Shown here: in pieces, positions 11,035 through 22,421 of the stretch
How positions within the stretch are numbered: position 1 is the first letter of the stretch
Layout of the letters: each line of letters begins with the position of its first letter
Origin: Daucus carota subsp. sativus
Taxonomy: Eukaryota; Streptophyta; Magnoliopsida; Apiales; Apiaceae
Direction: 5' to 3'
Length of the DNA stretch: 64,000 nucleotides
Assembly: GCF_001625215.2 (NCBI RefSeq)
Contig: NC_030386.2
Location: 36,211,296-36,275,295, forward strand
The notes under the pieces: model-generated
Database searches by the model: none
Seen by the model: the letters and a program-made list of their open reading frames with translations, nothing else
What the model was told of the DNA's origin: nothing
Made by a program: the position numbers and the translations under genes

Positions 11035-11713
11035 TAGGGGTGAACAAAACCAACCCAAACCGCAAAAATCGACCCAAACCAACCCTTTTTTCACCCGATT
11101 AAACCGAACCATTTGAAACCGATTATTAAATGGGTTGATTTTCAAAAAACCCGAATAAATTGGGTTGGGTCAGGGTTTTACATATTTTAACCCTTAACCA
11201 ACCCAACCCAACCCAACCCGTTTATATAAAAATAATTAAATAAACATATTATTCCCAGGTCCAATATTTTTTTACCACATAGTTTGCTGGGTTTTTTTTA
11301 AATCCTCACTCACCAGATACTGTTGAATAACAGATCAACTAGTAAATTAATTTACAACTCACCAGATGCTAAAATTAGAACTGCTCTTATATAACTTTTA
11401 AGCAGACTATCTTCTGATATGTAAATTAGGACAATATTTTGTTATGTATTATGAACTATGAAGTGCAAGAACAGTGAACTGGAGCAGATTGGCAATTTGG
11501 CAGCATTGACAGTTTATTTAGTTTGTATTTTTCTTTTTTCCTTGTAAAACCCGACCCAAACCGAACCGAACCAACCCAACCCATATTTTAATTAGCAAGG
11601 TTGGGTTATGTATATTTTTTTGGTTAATGGGTTAATTTTTTATAAACCGAACTAATCGGGTTGGGTCATTTTTTTGCCCCTAATCCGAACGACCCAACCC
11701 GTGTTCACCACTA
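11035..11713. mobile_element. Non-autonomous hAT element with an intact 8-bp target duplication
   Basis: The left end TAGGGGTGAAC matches the inverted right end GTTCACCACTA (one mismatch). The flanks are exact 8-bp direct repeats GGCCGTGG at 11027-11034 and 11714-11721. TAG-type ends plus an 8-bp duplication are diagnostic of the hAT superfamily. The 679-bp body has subterminal runs of GGGTT/AACCC words on both sides and no transposase frame, so it would need a transposase from elsewhere. Confidence 0.92.
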
Positions 11714-11721
11714 GGCCGTGG

Positions 11722-13477
11722 TCAAGGTCCAAATGTGAAAGAGGGATCTTCGTATATTTTAAAATTTTAGTATTATAAAAATTATAAATAAATTATTGAT
11801 TGCATTTCATACTTTACAAATCACACTACATCTGTCAGAGTCATTCAATTTCTTCATTTCTCTCCGAAATGACAAGACTGAGTTTTAAAACTCTCATAAT
11901 AATTATTTGCATTCGTATTAGTTGTTAAAATTAAATCTTCTTAAAGTCTTGACTTTCTCAAAAACTTTAAACAATGAGAGTTTTATTAGTGCCAGTTTTC
12001 CATGATGTGTTCAATTCTCTACTCTTCCGTTCTATTGATAGCTGATAATTTATGTTGTTTAACTACAAATGACAAATAAAATAATAGTATATAGTTTTTG
12101 AGAGTGATATTAGAGTTTGCTTATAATCATATCTTCGGGTTTTGTAAACTACTATAGATACTATTTGCGTAGTTTGTATGCCTGTGTCCCACTAAATAGA
12201 CTGGACATGGATTTTAATGTTCTCTTAAAAAATAGTTTAATAAATTATTTAATTTTTTTTATATTGTAATTTCTTTAACAACTATAATAAATTTATCTAG
12301 ATACAATTATATTTCAACCGGAACTTTAATATTTAGAGTAGTATATAATAATGCTTAATAACATTTTCGGTTTATAAGCAGTAGCAACTAGCAAGCACAC
12401 TTGTAAGTTGTTAAAATAAATATCTGAATTATTATCATTGTTAATTAGACAGCTGAAACATAGGACCAGGCCAGCATTTAACAACGTCCATGCGCCAATG
12501 TTTGTGGACCTTTCAACATGTATGGTCCATTCTGCCGGGAACCGGACCGAGACAGATCCAGACCAGATTTTATACTGTAGCTATTTTCTTTGGCGACTGC
12601 TGTCACATTCACATAAATGCGCACAGATTAATTTTAGTACGGTAATTCTTTTACATAGTAAATAACTAGATTAGTACTATAATTTTCTTATTGTAATATT
12701 AATATACATTATAAATTTTATGTAATATATTGTTATTAAATCAATACATTTATGCATATATGATTTATTACATAACTAAATAAAAACATTATATATATAT
12801 ATAATTGTAAGATTTAAATAAATTGTCCTATATATTTTAGCTACTACTAGTTTAAAACTAGAATAATTAAGTGATCGTTAATATTTAATGGAATAGAACA
12901 GTAAAATTAATATAATATTTATTATGAGAGAGGTGGGAAATTTTATCATTACAAATCTTTATTATGTATTAAGAGAGAGAGGCGGGGAAAATATATATCG
13001 TATTTATTCTAATAATGTTTAATATGTATTAAATGTTTTTAATTAATTTTTTTTTTATTCCCGTCTAAATCGGTAGCCAAATATTTGGCACAAAGCTGAA
13101 AAAAGGTTTTGTTAATAGAAGCGGTGTAAATCGCGTGAAAACCGGGAGGGAGAGAATAAGGAGAATCCAGGAAAATGGGGACAAGTGATGATGAAGAAAT
13201 CTAAGTGTGGGCGAACTAAAGGACCCCAATCCTCCTCCGATATCTCGGGTGTGCCAACTGCCATCCATCTTCTTTACACCACACTCAAAAAACAAAAGAA
13301 AGAGGAACCATACATATTTATTTTTCATCTACTGGGCTATTTGAGAATTATCCAACTTAGTTATGAGTACAAATGATTTTTTTAAGGAGGGGAGAAAAAA
13401 TAAGTTAAATCTCATTATAATTTATTTTATCAACTCCTTTTTCTTTAATTAAAATTCTATATATAGACAAAACTTTA
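11722..13477. other. Intergenic DNA
   Basis: AT-rich with a few mid-GC patches (12460-12560, 13140-13280). Open frames at 12438-12665 and 13065-13328 resemble nothing I know and show no gene structure, so they are not called. Confidence 0.4.
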
Positions 13478-13617
13478 AATCATTTTTTCTCGAGTCGTAC
13501 GAGGAGAAAACTTTCTATAGGTTTTAGGGGGTCTTGTTCGTTTACTTAGATCTATCCCAATGAGCCGTCTATTGAATCGTTGCAATTGATGTTCGATCCC
13601 GAAGAGAAGGAAGAAAA
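13478..13617 (+). pseudogene. rps16: Plastid DNA insert (NUPT): end of rps16 intron and part of exon 2
   Basis: The motif CGAGTCGTACGAGGAGAAAA is the conserved 3' part of the plastid rps16 group II intron. It is followed by ATCTATCCCAATGAGCCGTC and then the start of rps16 exon 2. Read as GCC GTC TAT, the frame gives AVY, then a stop (TGA in place of CGA), then IVAIDVRSRREGR, which is ribosomal protein S16. Similarity stops near 13617, where the real gene would continue DLRKVGFYDP. It is a short, mutated nuclear copy of plastid DNA and cannot encode S16. Confidence 0.85.
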
Positions 13618-14953
13618 ACGTAGATTTCTCGTAATTATATTTGTATTCCCGGGCGTATACTGTGCCCAACTGATTGTCACCTTCCCACCAATTCATTCCT
13701 TACTCTATTTCTTGCATAGACTGAGATTCTAACCACCTCCATTCAAATTCTAAGTACACATTTACAATTAGTCTCATTCTGAATAACAGCACTCATAGAT
13801 TCATCTTGATAATTGAGTGATGAGTGTCTGGCTGGTTGGTTTATCCTGTATTATCCGGAGTATATGATTTCGATTTTCGACTCCACTCATGCAAGGAGTA
13901 TTGAAGATATATTTATTTTGTTTATTTCATTTGTAAGCTGCCACCAGAAAATCAAAAAAAAAAAAATCAGAAAACCCCCAATTAAGATTTATTACATTAT
14001 CATACTCCTTTTCATAATTTTTTTCAAGTAGTCATTTCGTTGTTTTTCATTTTTCACCCGTGTGACCGTGTAGTCTGATTAAACTGTTTGATGTTTAATT
14101 GTCCTAACATTTTTTTTATACACGTTGAGATGTGAAATAGGTTAAAAATCAACTGACTTATCAACGTGAGCTCAATATATCAAACAATATATTAAATTGG
14201 TCACCGAACTGAAAACCGTCTCAAATTGAAATATTATTTATAGAGGTTTATACATTATTCTTAAATGTTACTAAATTAATTACAAGGTTATGATTTCTAA
14301 TATTTATGATAGTATATTTAGATTTTATCAAGTTTATTTATTATTTTATTTTTTATTATATAATTATTTTCTTTGTTTTAGTTAAAAATAATATTAAATA
14401 TACTTGATAAAATTCAAATATATTATCATAAATACTAGAAATCATAATTTAGTATTTAGTTGTAGCAACAATCAAGAATAATGTGAAAACCTCTGTAAAT
14501 AATATTTTTACTCCTTGAATTCATATTTAAAAATACCTTAACTCATTTAAGTGATCTATTTGAGAGTGTTTCGAGTTTAACGACCAATTTGACATACAAG
14601 CCGATGTGAAATTCTAGCTAACTTTCTGTTGAGTATAGTTTTGACTCTTACCATTCTTGCACCTACCCCGCTAATTGCAAAGGATGAATATATTAGTGCA
14701 ATGTTATCTCATCATACAGAAAATAGAAACAAGTAAAAATTGTACGAGGCACGCATATTTCTCTTAAACCATTTCCGTCGGCGTATTATATTTCTCCTCG
14801 ATGCCAGTTAATGGAAGTAATCATAGCATAGAATTAATCAAATATTATACTTTCATCGATTACGAACTTGCTGCGTATCTTGGCGAGTACAGGTGAGTAT
14901 AAAAATTCGAAATCTGAATTATCCGATCTAATGTATATGAAAATAAATATTTA
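13618..14953. other. Intergenic DNA
   Basis: The first 150 bases could be more plastid-derived DNA but I cannot place them. Two complementary AT-rich patches (about 14270-14360 and 14395-14460) look like a decayed hairpin element. No gene seen. Confidence 0.4.
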
Positions 14954-15300
14954 GAGCAGCTTCAATGACGTTGGTTATAATCATTGGCTAAATTAGACCT
15001 GTAAGATATTATGTAAAATTTGCTGAACCTGTAACACATTTTGCTTCAATGATATTGGCTATATTGGTTGGCTATAATTTAAAAATAGTATGTTATTAAT
15101 ATTTTAGATCGTTAAAATTGAATATATCAGCTCAATATGGTAATAAATGATATGCAATCTTCCTATAGATTTCTTACAAACCTGTAGAGGTTCGACAAAT
15201 TTAATCATCCACTGGATGTTGGCTAAGTTTATAGACAACAGCCGAGCATGGTTGGAGTTGAGTTTTTCGAGCCAAGGGCTTTCAATGGTTGGAGATGCTC
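14954..15300. mobile_element. PIF/Harbinger (Tourist-like) MITE
   Basis: The left end GAGCAGCTTCAATG and the inverted right end (complement GAGCATCTCCAACC) are similar, and TTA flanks both sides (14951-14953 and 15301-15303). A 3-bp TTA duplication with GAGCATCTCCAA-type ends fits PIF/Harbinger MITEs. Length 347 bp. Open frames on both strands at 15104-15340 fall within or across it and are not genes. Confidence 0.8.
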
Positions 15301-15589
15301 TTAGTGATCTGAAAAACCAGATATTCGGTTTATAATTCATAACCGAACCGGATATCCGATTTTACTCGTCAGAGCGCTTTATTTCTGATTTGTAAAGGAA
15401 CTCGATTTCTAAATAGATGGGCCGAGAAGCTAAGGTAATTGTAAACTTATGTGTTTACATGCTTCATTGATATTTATTTATTTTGTATAAGAAGTGTTAA
15501 TATAATAATTAAATATGAAAAATCTGATTTAAAATTAATTGAATCATAAATCATCACATATTAATAACAGAAAAATATTTATAAATAGA

Positions 15590-15757
15590 TGATAAATTGT
15601 AAAAACTAAATTTTCATGAGAACGTATAATCAGTTGATTAATATAATTTAATTAAAATTTAATCTATTAATACTAAAATATTAATAAAATGATGATAAAA
15701 TTTAAATAATAATTTACGAATAACATACCCGCCCGTGCTTCGCACCAGTATAAATAA
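15590..15757 (+). mobile_element. Helitron 3' end, second family (degenerate)
   Basis: This stretch is similar to 29720-29869: shared words include TATAATCAGTTGA and TAATATAATTTAATTAAAAT, then GTGCTTCGCAC as hairpin, then ATTAG. Only the 3' portion is recognisable. Confidence 0.6.
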
Positions 15758-16463
15758 ATTAGCAACGAAACTTAAAAAAAATAAAAACAGAAAAATGAGT
15801 TAAGTATACACACCATACAGACGAGCCACACGCCACACTGATTGTGATATAAGGCCGACTAGCCTATGCTTCACGCAATTTTTTTCTCACCTTGCAACAC
15901 CAATCTAAAGGAGTACGCTCCCATCCAAGCAAAAAAACGCCTTTAGTCTAATGGAATCGATTGTTCATAATATTGTATCGTTTTTTAGTAAATACTATTG
16001 TAATAGAGTATCATTACGTCAATGTCGTCTCGCAATTTGATTAAGTCAAATAATACACCCAGTTTCTTTAATAGTTAATCATTTTTCTTTAACCCAGTTT
16101 TACTTAATTCGTATTCATGATTCATCTATAAACAGAACCCAAGAAGAAAGAGAGCGACACCGTGGCTAACAACAGGATAAAATAATTCCTTGCGAACTAA
16201 GCATCCTATGTCAGATGATCTTAAGTAGATATGAAAATATGTAAGAACAAATTTACGTCAAAATTGATTATTTTTCTTAAATTTATTTTGGTATGCAAAT
16301 TCACAACCAAGATATTTCATTACAAGAATGGGGGAATCAGACTTGGCCAACATATTATGCCACCGTAATAAGATATCATTCCCGAAAGTAACAAATACCA
16401 GAAAAAAAAAAAAAAACTAAAAAAACAAGAACTTGTTTTTACATGATTAAATCTGAAAGTCTC
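15758..16463. other. Downstream region of the SAUR gene
   Basis: AT-rich sequence with no open frame of note; the proximal part would be the 3' untranslated region of the minus-strand SAUR gene. Confidence 0.4.
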
Positions 16464-16841
16464 TCAAGCCTTGAAGCACCAAACATGGTGGTTGTGATGG
16501 TGATGAGCATGGCCATGATGATGCGAATTCTCCTGGTCAATCATAACTTGAACATTGCGAAACTCCTCTACATGACAAGGAATATTAATAGGCCCATGGT
16601 GATCAAATCCGTACTCTTCCTCGGCTTCTTTCAACAGCTGCATGAACAAAGGATGGTTGATATAAATCACGGGGATTATGAACTTCTGCTGCTCCTCCCC
16701 TTGTCCCACCATAACAGCTAGACACCCTTTTGGAATCTCCTTCATCTCTTTCTTGTGGTTGTTGTGATGGTTATGGTGGTGGTGATGGTGATGAATATGA
16801 AGATGAAAATTCAAAAGATTCTTGAAATCTCCACTACCCAT
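16464..16841 (-). CDS. SAUR32: SAUR32-like small auxin-up RNA protein
   Basis: Single-exon gene of 125 residues, as usual for SAUR genes. I start it at MGSGDFKNLL (16841) and not at the upstream in-frame ATG (16937), because this N-terminus matches the SAUR30/31/32 group and the extension is not conserved. The SAUR core runs from about residue 33 (EIPKGCLAVMVGQGEEQQ) through FIIPVIYINHPLFMQLLKEA and EEYGF to IPCHVEEF. Such proteins inhibit PP2C.D phosphatases and so raise plasma-membrane H+-ATPase activity in cell expansion. Two His-rich tracts flank the core: HLHIHHHHHHHNHHNNH at the start and HHHGHAHHHHNHH near the end. The N-terminal tract is known in this subgroup; the C-terminal one is less usual. 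Confidence 0.92.
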   Translation of the reverse strand: MGSGDFKNLLNFHLHIHHHHHHHNHHNNHKKEMKEIPKGCLAVMVGQGEEQQKFIIPVIYINHPLFMQLLKEAEEEYGFDHHGPINIPCHVEEFRNVQVMIDQENSHHHGHAHHHHNHHVWCFKA

Positions 16842-17093
16842 ACGTTTTCGAGAGAATTGGTAACTTAACACTTGTGCAACCGAAAACCCTAGTTGTGTGA
16901 GTGTTTTTGACCTAAGATTACAAGAAAATAAGAGCAATAGAGAAAGGCCAAGGATCGGAAGAAGAGATGGCTAGTTTGAAGATTGTGAAAGAAGAGTTTG
17001 TCAAACAAGTTGGAATATTGCTCATGATAAATTGTGGGTAAGAAGCATAAAGAAATTGAATTTGAGATGAAAAATTTATGAGGCCGAGAAGGG

Positions 17094-17105
17094 GTATATA
17101 TATTC
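17094..17105 (-). promoter_or_regulatory. TATA box of the SAUR gene
   Basis: GTATATATATTC on the plus strand reads GAATATATATAC on the gene strand, about 255 bases before the start codon. This gives a leader of roughly 220 bases. Confidence 0.55.
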
Positions 17106-17109
17106 GAGG

Positions 17110-18740
17110 GGAAAGTGCTAGAGAAGTTTACTTAAAGGATAAACAAGAGGAAAGGGTAAAGCAAAAAAAAGGCTTATTCTAGGTAGGGGGATTTGGAATT
17201 GGAACTGCGTAACCGCCTCAAATATTATTATTACAAAACCTGATAAGGTTAGAAATTAAACTGCCGTCTCCCGAGTCCCAAACGGTTAGGAATAGGTATT
17301 ACAAATTGACTTTTTATTTGATGCGAATTAAATATACAACTGTGTGAGAGCCAAGAGGCATACAACAATACAGTGGTCCTTCACCTTTTTTCACATAGTA
17401 TTTTTTTTTAAGAGTTATTGAGCTTATATTTATGAATATTATTTTGATTTTTTATGAATAAAATTTTGACGCTGATATTTTTATTTATAGTAATAAAAAA
17501 TTAAATATAATAATTTCAAATGATTAAATAGATTAAAAAATCAAAAGAGTAACATATTCAAACATAGGAAATATTTATTTTGCCAAAACCATTTTCTTAT
17601 TTTATAACTGAAATAGCAAAATAAATTATTTATGATTTTCTTTTCTCAAATGTTTAAGATAGGGAAAAGGTTATCACAACCATATATCTATAGATGTGGA
17701 TTTCTTTTTCTTTTTTTGTATTTTTGCCAATTGCGTGATTGTAATTAATTATGAGACATTATGGTATAAAAATAATGGCGAGTTTTCAATTTCATTATAT
17801 GTTACTCATAAATATTTATTGACCTTTTTAACAGAAAACATGATGAGTATCATGTTAGCCATGGAAAATTCTTATACAATGACAGTTTCTCTCTTTAAAT
17901 GTTTATTTTTCATGGAGTTGGGAACTTGGGGACCATCTTAAATCTATTCACATTATCAAAATATCTGAGACTGAGAGGCATGAATTCACTATTTGTTCAG
18001 ATTTGATTAGTTTGTTGTGTGGGTCAAAATAACAAACGTTATCATCTTGGCTACAAGCTTTGATGGCCACTTATAACTAGGGGGCCTTCATGTTTCGGTA
18101 AACAAGAAGTCATTATAGACATATTTCAATTTGCATCATCACAACATATTCGAATTTTTTGATGCATAAATAAAATTGCGAAATAACATACTTTAAAATA
18201 TATGATCAAATTTTTTAATTACAAAAACATAGCTTTTGTATTCATAAAAATATTTGCAATCTCAACATGACTGAGTGTTTGCGAGTATCATGTTTATAAT
18301 ATTTTGATTTAAAAAATGTTTTCATTATAATAATAGATATATGATCAAATATTTTTTAAATCATAAGAAGTTAATACAATCTCATCACATGACCAAATTA
18401 TATTTGAAATATCAAGTTTGTAATATTTTGTATCAAGTGTATATTCGACAAATGTAATTAAAATTAGGAGGTTGATTGTGTTTATAGACAAATCAAATGA
18501 TCATGTTCAAACTGATTTTTTCATATAATCCTTACTTTTTGTTGATATTATGTATTAATATTTTAAATAAGAGTTTTATATATTACTCTAATAACTTAAT
18601 GAATTTATTGAATAATTGTACATCCGAAACTCAGATTTGTTATTTGGTGAACGGCCTAAATAGTTAATGAAAGATCGTTAATTGGAGAGTGATCCATGAT
18701 TTATATGTCATGCTTGGTACGAAACTTTGGCCTGGTATTT
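17110..18740. other. SAUR upstream region and intergenic DNA
   Basis: AT-rich. The open frame at 17696-17941 is low-complexity and not called. No transposon ends recognised. Confidence 0.4.
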
Positions 18741-18743
18741 TAA

Positions 18744-19662
18744 GTGCTTGTTTGGTTGAATGGGGGAAGTAACTTACCTAAGAAAGTTATACTTCCCCTC
18801 CACTGAAACTATATGGGAAGTCCAGCAAACTTGTTTGGTTGACAGAAAGGGCATTTTGTACTTCCTCCATCATATTTCTTTAATTAAATTATAAATTTAT
18901 TATTTAATACATTTTAAATAATTATTGTATCCTTTTGTTTATTACAAAATTCTCTATATTCCTCCTTTTTATTATAATATTGGTCTACGACATATTTTAT
19001 ATAAAAATTTGTATATAAAAGTATTAAACAAACTAATTATTTAAACTTATTCCTCACTCTACATTAGATTATATTTATAAAGTTCTGACAAAATATTATT
19101 AACACGTTTTAATTTTCTCAACATTTTTTTGTTAAACTAAAAGAACATATTCTATATTTTTATAGGGCGAAGAAGTATAATTCAACAATAATATTCTCAG
19201 TTAAACATAATAATAATAATAAATTAAATCTAGTTAACTAATTATTATTATTATGCATAAACATAATAATTTATCAGGATATAATAAATAATAATAATAA
19301 TAATAATAAATTATTATTATTATTATTATTGTTGTGTGTAAGCATAATAATATATTAGGATATAATAATAAATATAATAATTAAAATTTAACTAATTATA
19401 ATTATTAAATATATTACTTTATTATTATAATATAGGATATGTATTTTTACTTGTATATTACATATAAATTAAATCTAAGTGGATGCACGAAATGTGACTT
19501 ACCAAGGGGGGAGTGGGTAAGTTACTTCCTGTATAATGTAGGTATTAGAACTTCCTGATGAATTGTATTTCACGTGTATTTGGTAAACCAAACAACAAGG
19601 TAGGTCATCACTTCCCAGGTATTTTGAATAGCTGCATAAATTCCTGTCAACCAAACGACCTC
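18744..19662. mobile_element. PIF/Harbinger-like MITE, 919 bp
   Basis: The left end GTGCTTGTTTGGTTGA and the right end TCAACCAAACGACCTC are inverted copies with a few mismatches. TAA flanks both (18741-18743 and 19663-19665). Subterminal words such as AGTAACTTACC and GGTAAGTTACTTCC also mirror each other. The centre holds TAATAA/TTATTA microsatellite arms (19206-19330) that can fold back. No transposase frame. Confidence 0.68.
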
Positions 19663-19665
19663 TAA

Positions 19666-22115
19666 ATAAGTAGAAAACACAGTTGACCTTTTCAATACTA
19701 ATTTATCACACGTTTTAAGATGACCAATGCACTTTGTTTAAAAGAGAAGATGACTAATGCACTAAATTTTCATGTTTTTTTTTCGAATTTTGTTTCGCCT
19801 ATTATTAGCAGACATACAAGTCATTTTTTAGATAGATGTGGTGTAAAGTTATTAATATATTAAATTATCACAATTTTTCTGTTTTTTCTTTCAATAATTC
19901 AATTTTGTAAAAAATATGATAATGATTTAAATTATTTATAAAACTAATTATGTTTTTGTCTTTGTTATCATATTAACATAGTTAATTGATTTTGGTAACA
20001 ATAACATATATACACAAATTTATTTCATACTAAAAGATATTTATTAAAAATATTGTAACATATTTATTATATAAATAATAACTAATACTTGAGCGTAAAA
20101 ATAGAATTAATAACTAATCAGCATGATTTAAACTATAGACCAGCTGTTGCACGTACATTAGGTCGTTTTATTTTAAAATAAAGGAGCACAAATATTGTCT
20201 AGCAATGAGGTGGTGCACAGGGTCCACGAAATAACTAGGTGTGAAGCTTACAGCAACACGTCAGCATCAGATGCGAGCTTAACCACTAGCATGCTTCCGG
20301 CATATATGTAAATGATCTTGTTTTTTTATTATATATATTTTATTAGTTAATTAATTTTATAGTGAAAAAAATTATTTTAAAACAATATATATATATATAA
20401 TTAAATATATTTATAAATATTTATTGAATATTTTGGAGTTAATATATTTTTATTGAACATGTTATACAAATTTTTTATTTAATTTATTAAGAGGCCAATT
20501 TTTTTAATTAGATGGAATAAATATGTTTTAATTAAAATATTAAAATATTTTAATTATAATAAAAATAATTATTAAAATATATTATAAATTAATGAGATCC
20601 GTAGATCTATATAGTAATCAGTCAAATTTTTAGTATATCACAATAGATTATGTTATAAATTAAGATAGTTAATTCAATAATAAAAGTCATATTACGACTA
20701 TTCCTATATGCTCGCTTAAATATGAGAATTTAAAAATAATACTAAATTCATACATTTTGATATTTATTATTTAAAATAAATTTTATGTTACTAAAATGAC
20801 TCTCGATGAATGGAAAGATTTAAACCAATTGAGAGTCCCGCACATAGCCACATACACAGAGCTTCTGCTAATTTTGGATCAAAATGAATCCCAAAAAATT
20901 AAGTGAATAGCGGTTAAACAAGATCCAAGATGTTTGGAAATTCAGGAAGTCTATTTGTACTAGTTCCATCTATTTGCTCCGATGTAGGCAAGGGAAATCA
21001 AATTCATGGCTGAAATGCAACATAGTATATATTTGAGTGGTAAAAGTTTTTTCGGACGAAATTCAATGAATCATGGAGAAAACAAGTTCCAACGAGAAGC
21101 TGCAGTTTGACACACTAGCTTGTCTGTACACTGTCCAAATCACTAAATGGAAGACACGAGAACATGCATGTAAGGTTGGAATGCAAGATGAAAGGGCCCT
21201 CCAAATATTAACATGTCGCAACTTGCACGTAGACTATGCTCTATTCACCAAAGATTCTAGTAACTCTTTCATGATAATCAAAGATCATAATTCACTTATC
21301 ACAAATTTGAATTTATAAAGTCATTATAGAATTCTTTACGACTCTTAATATATCTTTATTTATGCTGGAGTTTATTATTCTTGAACGATTCCTAATATCA
21401 TAAGTTTTAAAATCTTGTAAAATTTACGAAGTCAGCGCATTGGTACCATCAAAATCGTTGATTTAATCGGAAATAATTTGCGAGATTCCAATTCTTTTCA
21501 AATATATTCTTGAATTATATATATACATATATATGGTCCATTTATAAATTAGAGGATGATTAAAATTATTGACCAATTTAAAATGTCTGTAATTTATGCA
21601 AATGTCAAGGATCTCAATTATATTCTCAAAATATTTTAATATATGAATTTTTTTTGAAACAAATATATGATAAATTTCAATTACTGGAGTCTGTTTACAT
21701 ATGTGTAGTTTTCTTTTAATTTGCAAAGGAATGACCAATAATAACTTGACATCTAAGAATTTTGGAGATTTTTCGAACCTTTTTTAAGAGTTCTCGTATT
21801 TGACTTTAGTACTAATAATATCAGTACAGTGGGACTGCAGGAGTAAAAACTGTATAACTGAGAGCCTGGCCTAATAACAAAACCATCAACACAATATTTA
21901 ATAAATGTGACCAGGGTCCAGGAATGAATTATGCATTCAGAGCCCAACTTTCTTAATGGATTGCATTGGAATCGGTCCAAAAGGGTGGCAAAAGTTTTTA
22001 TCATTGAGTTGTGTAGTCCAGTATAACGCCGTGTAAATCTCAACACAATCTATACTATCTGTACTATCTTATAATAATTCAACATGGTTTTATAATTTGT
22101 AATCTACCTATAAAC
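19666..22115. other. Intergenic AT-rich DNA
   Basis: No gene or RNA recognised. Open frames near 21073 and 21753 have no recognisable similarity and lack splice or promoter context, so I leave them uncalled. Confidence 0.4.
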
Positions 22116-22149
22116 AGTTTCAAATACTAAAAACACTCATAACAATACA
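22116..22149 (+). repeat. Left flank of the Helitron composite, repeated at 29213
   Basis: AGTTTCAAATACTAAAAACA and the following ACTCATAACAATACA occur again at about 29213-29247. There they are followed at once by TTATCATATAATATTTCAT, the sequence found on the right side of the composite at 29024. This is the evidence for the element's borders. Confidence 0.85.
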
Positions 22150-22421
22150 TCATCAATCATCAATATATATATATAAAGGAGGATGCGGGCGTCTCTAGAA
22201 TTGTTCGATCCAGTCTTCTAATTTTTATTAAATTTCGGAGAGAATATATAATTATAATTCAAAAAATAAGGTTCAAGAATTCTAAAAGTAATACAACTCT
22301 TTTCTTATTGAATTCTAAAGATGATACAACTCTTTTCCTTTTTATTTAGTATTTCTTATTGAATTCTAAAAATGATACAATTTTTTTCTTATTTAGTAAT
22401 CCTAAGAGAAATAGAATTATA

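Noticed and set aside
11170-11220. Runs of AACCC resembling telomere repeats
   Set aside because: Plant telomere units are seven bases (AAACCCT). These words lie inside the hAT element and appear in both orientations, so they are subterminal transposon sequence.
13475-13696. Minus-strand open frame of 73 codons as a gene
   Set aside because: It lies antisense to the plastid rps16 insert and owes its openness to that; no protein similarity.
16443-16721. Plus-strand 92-codon frame rich in Met
   Set aside because: Antisense of the SAUR gene; the Met runs are the complement of the His codons.
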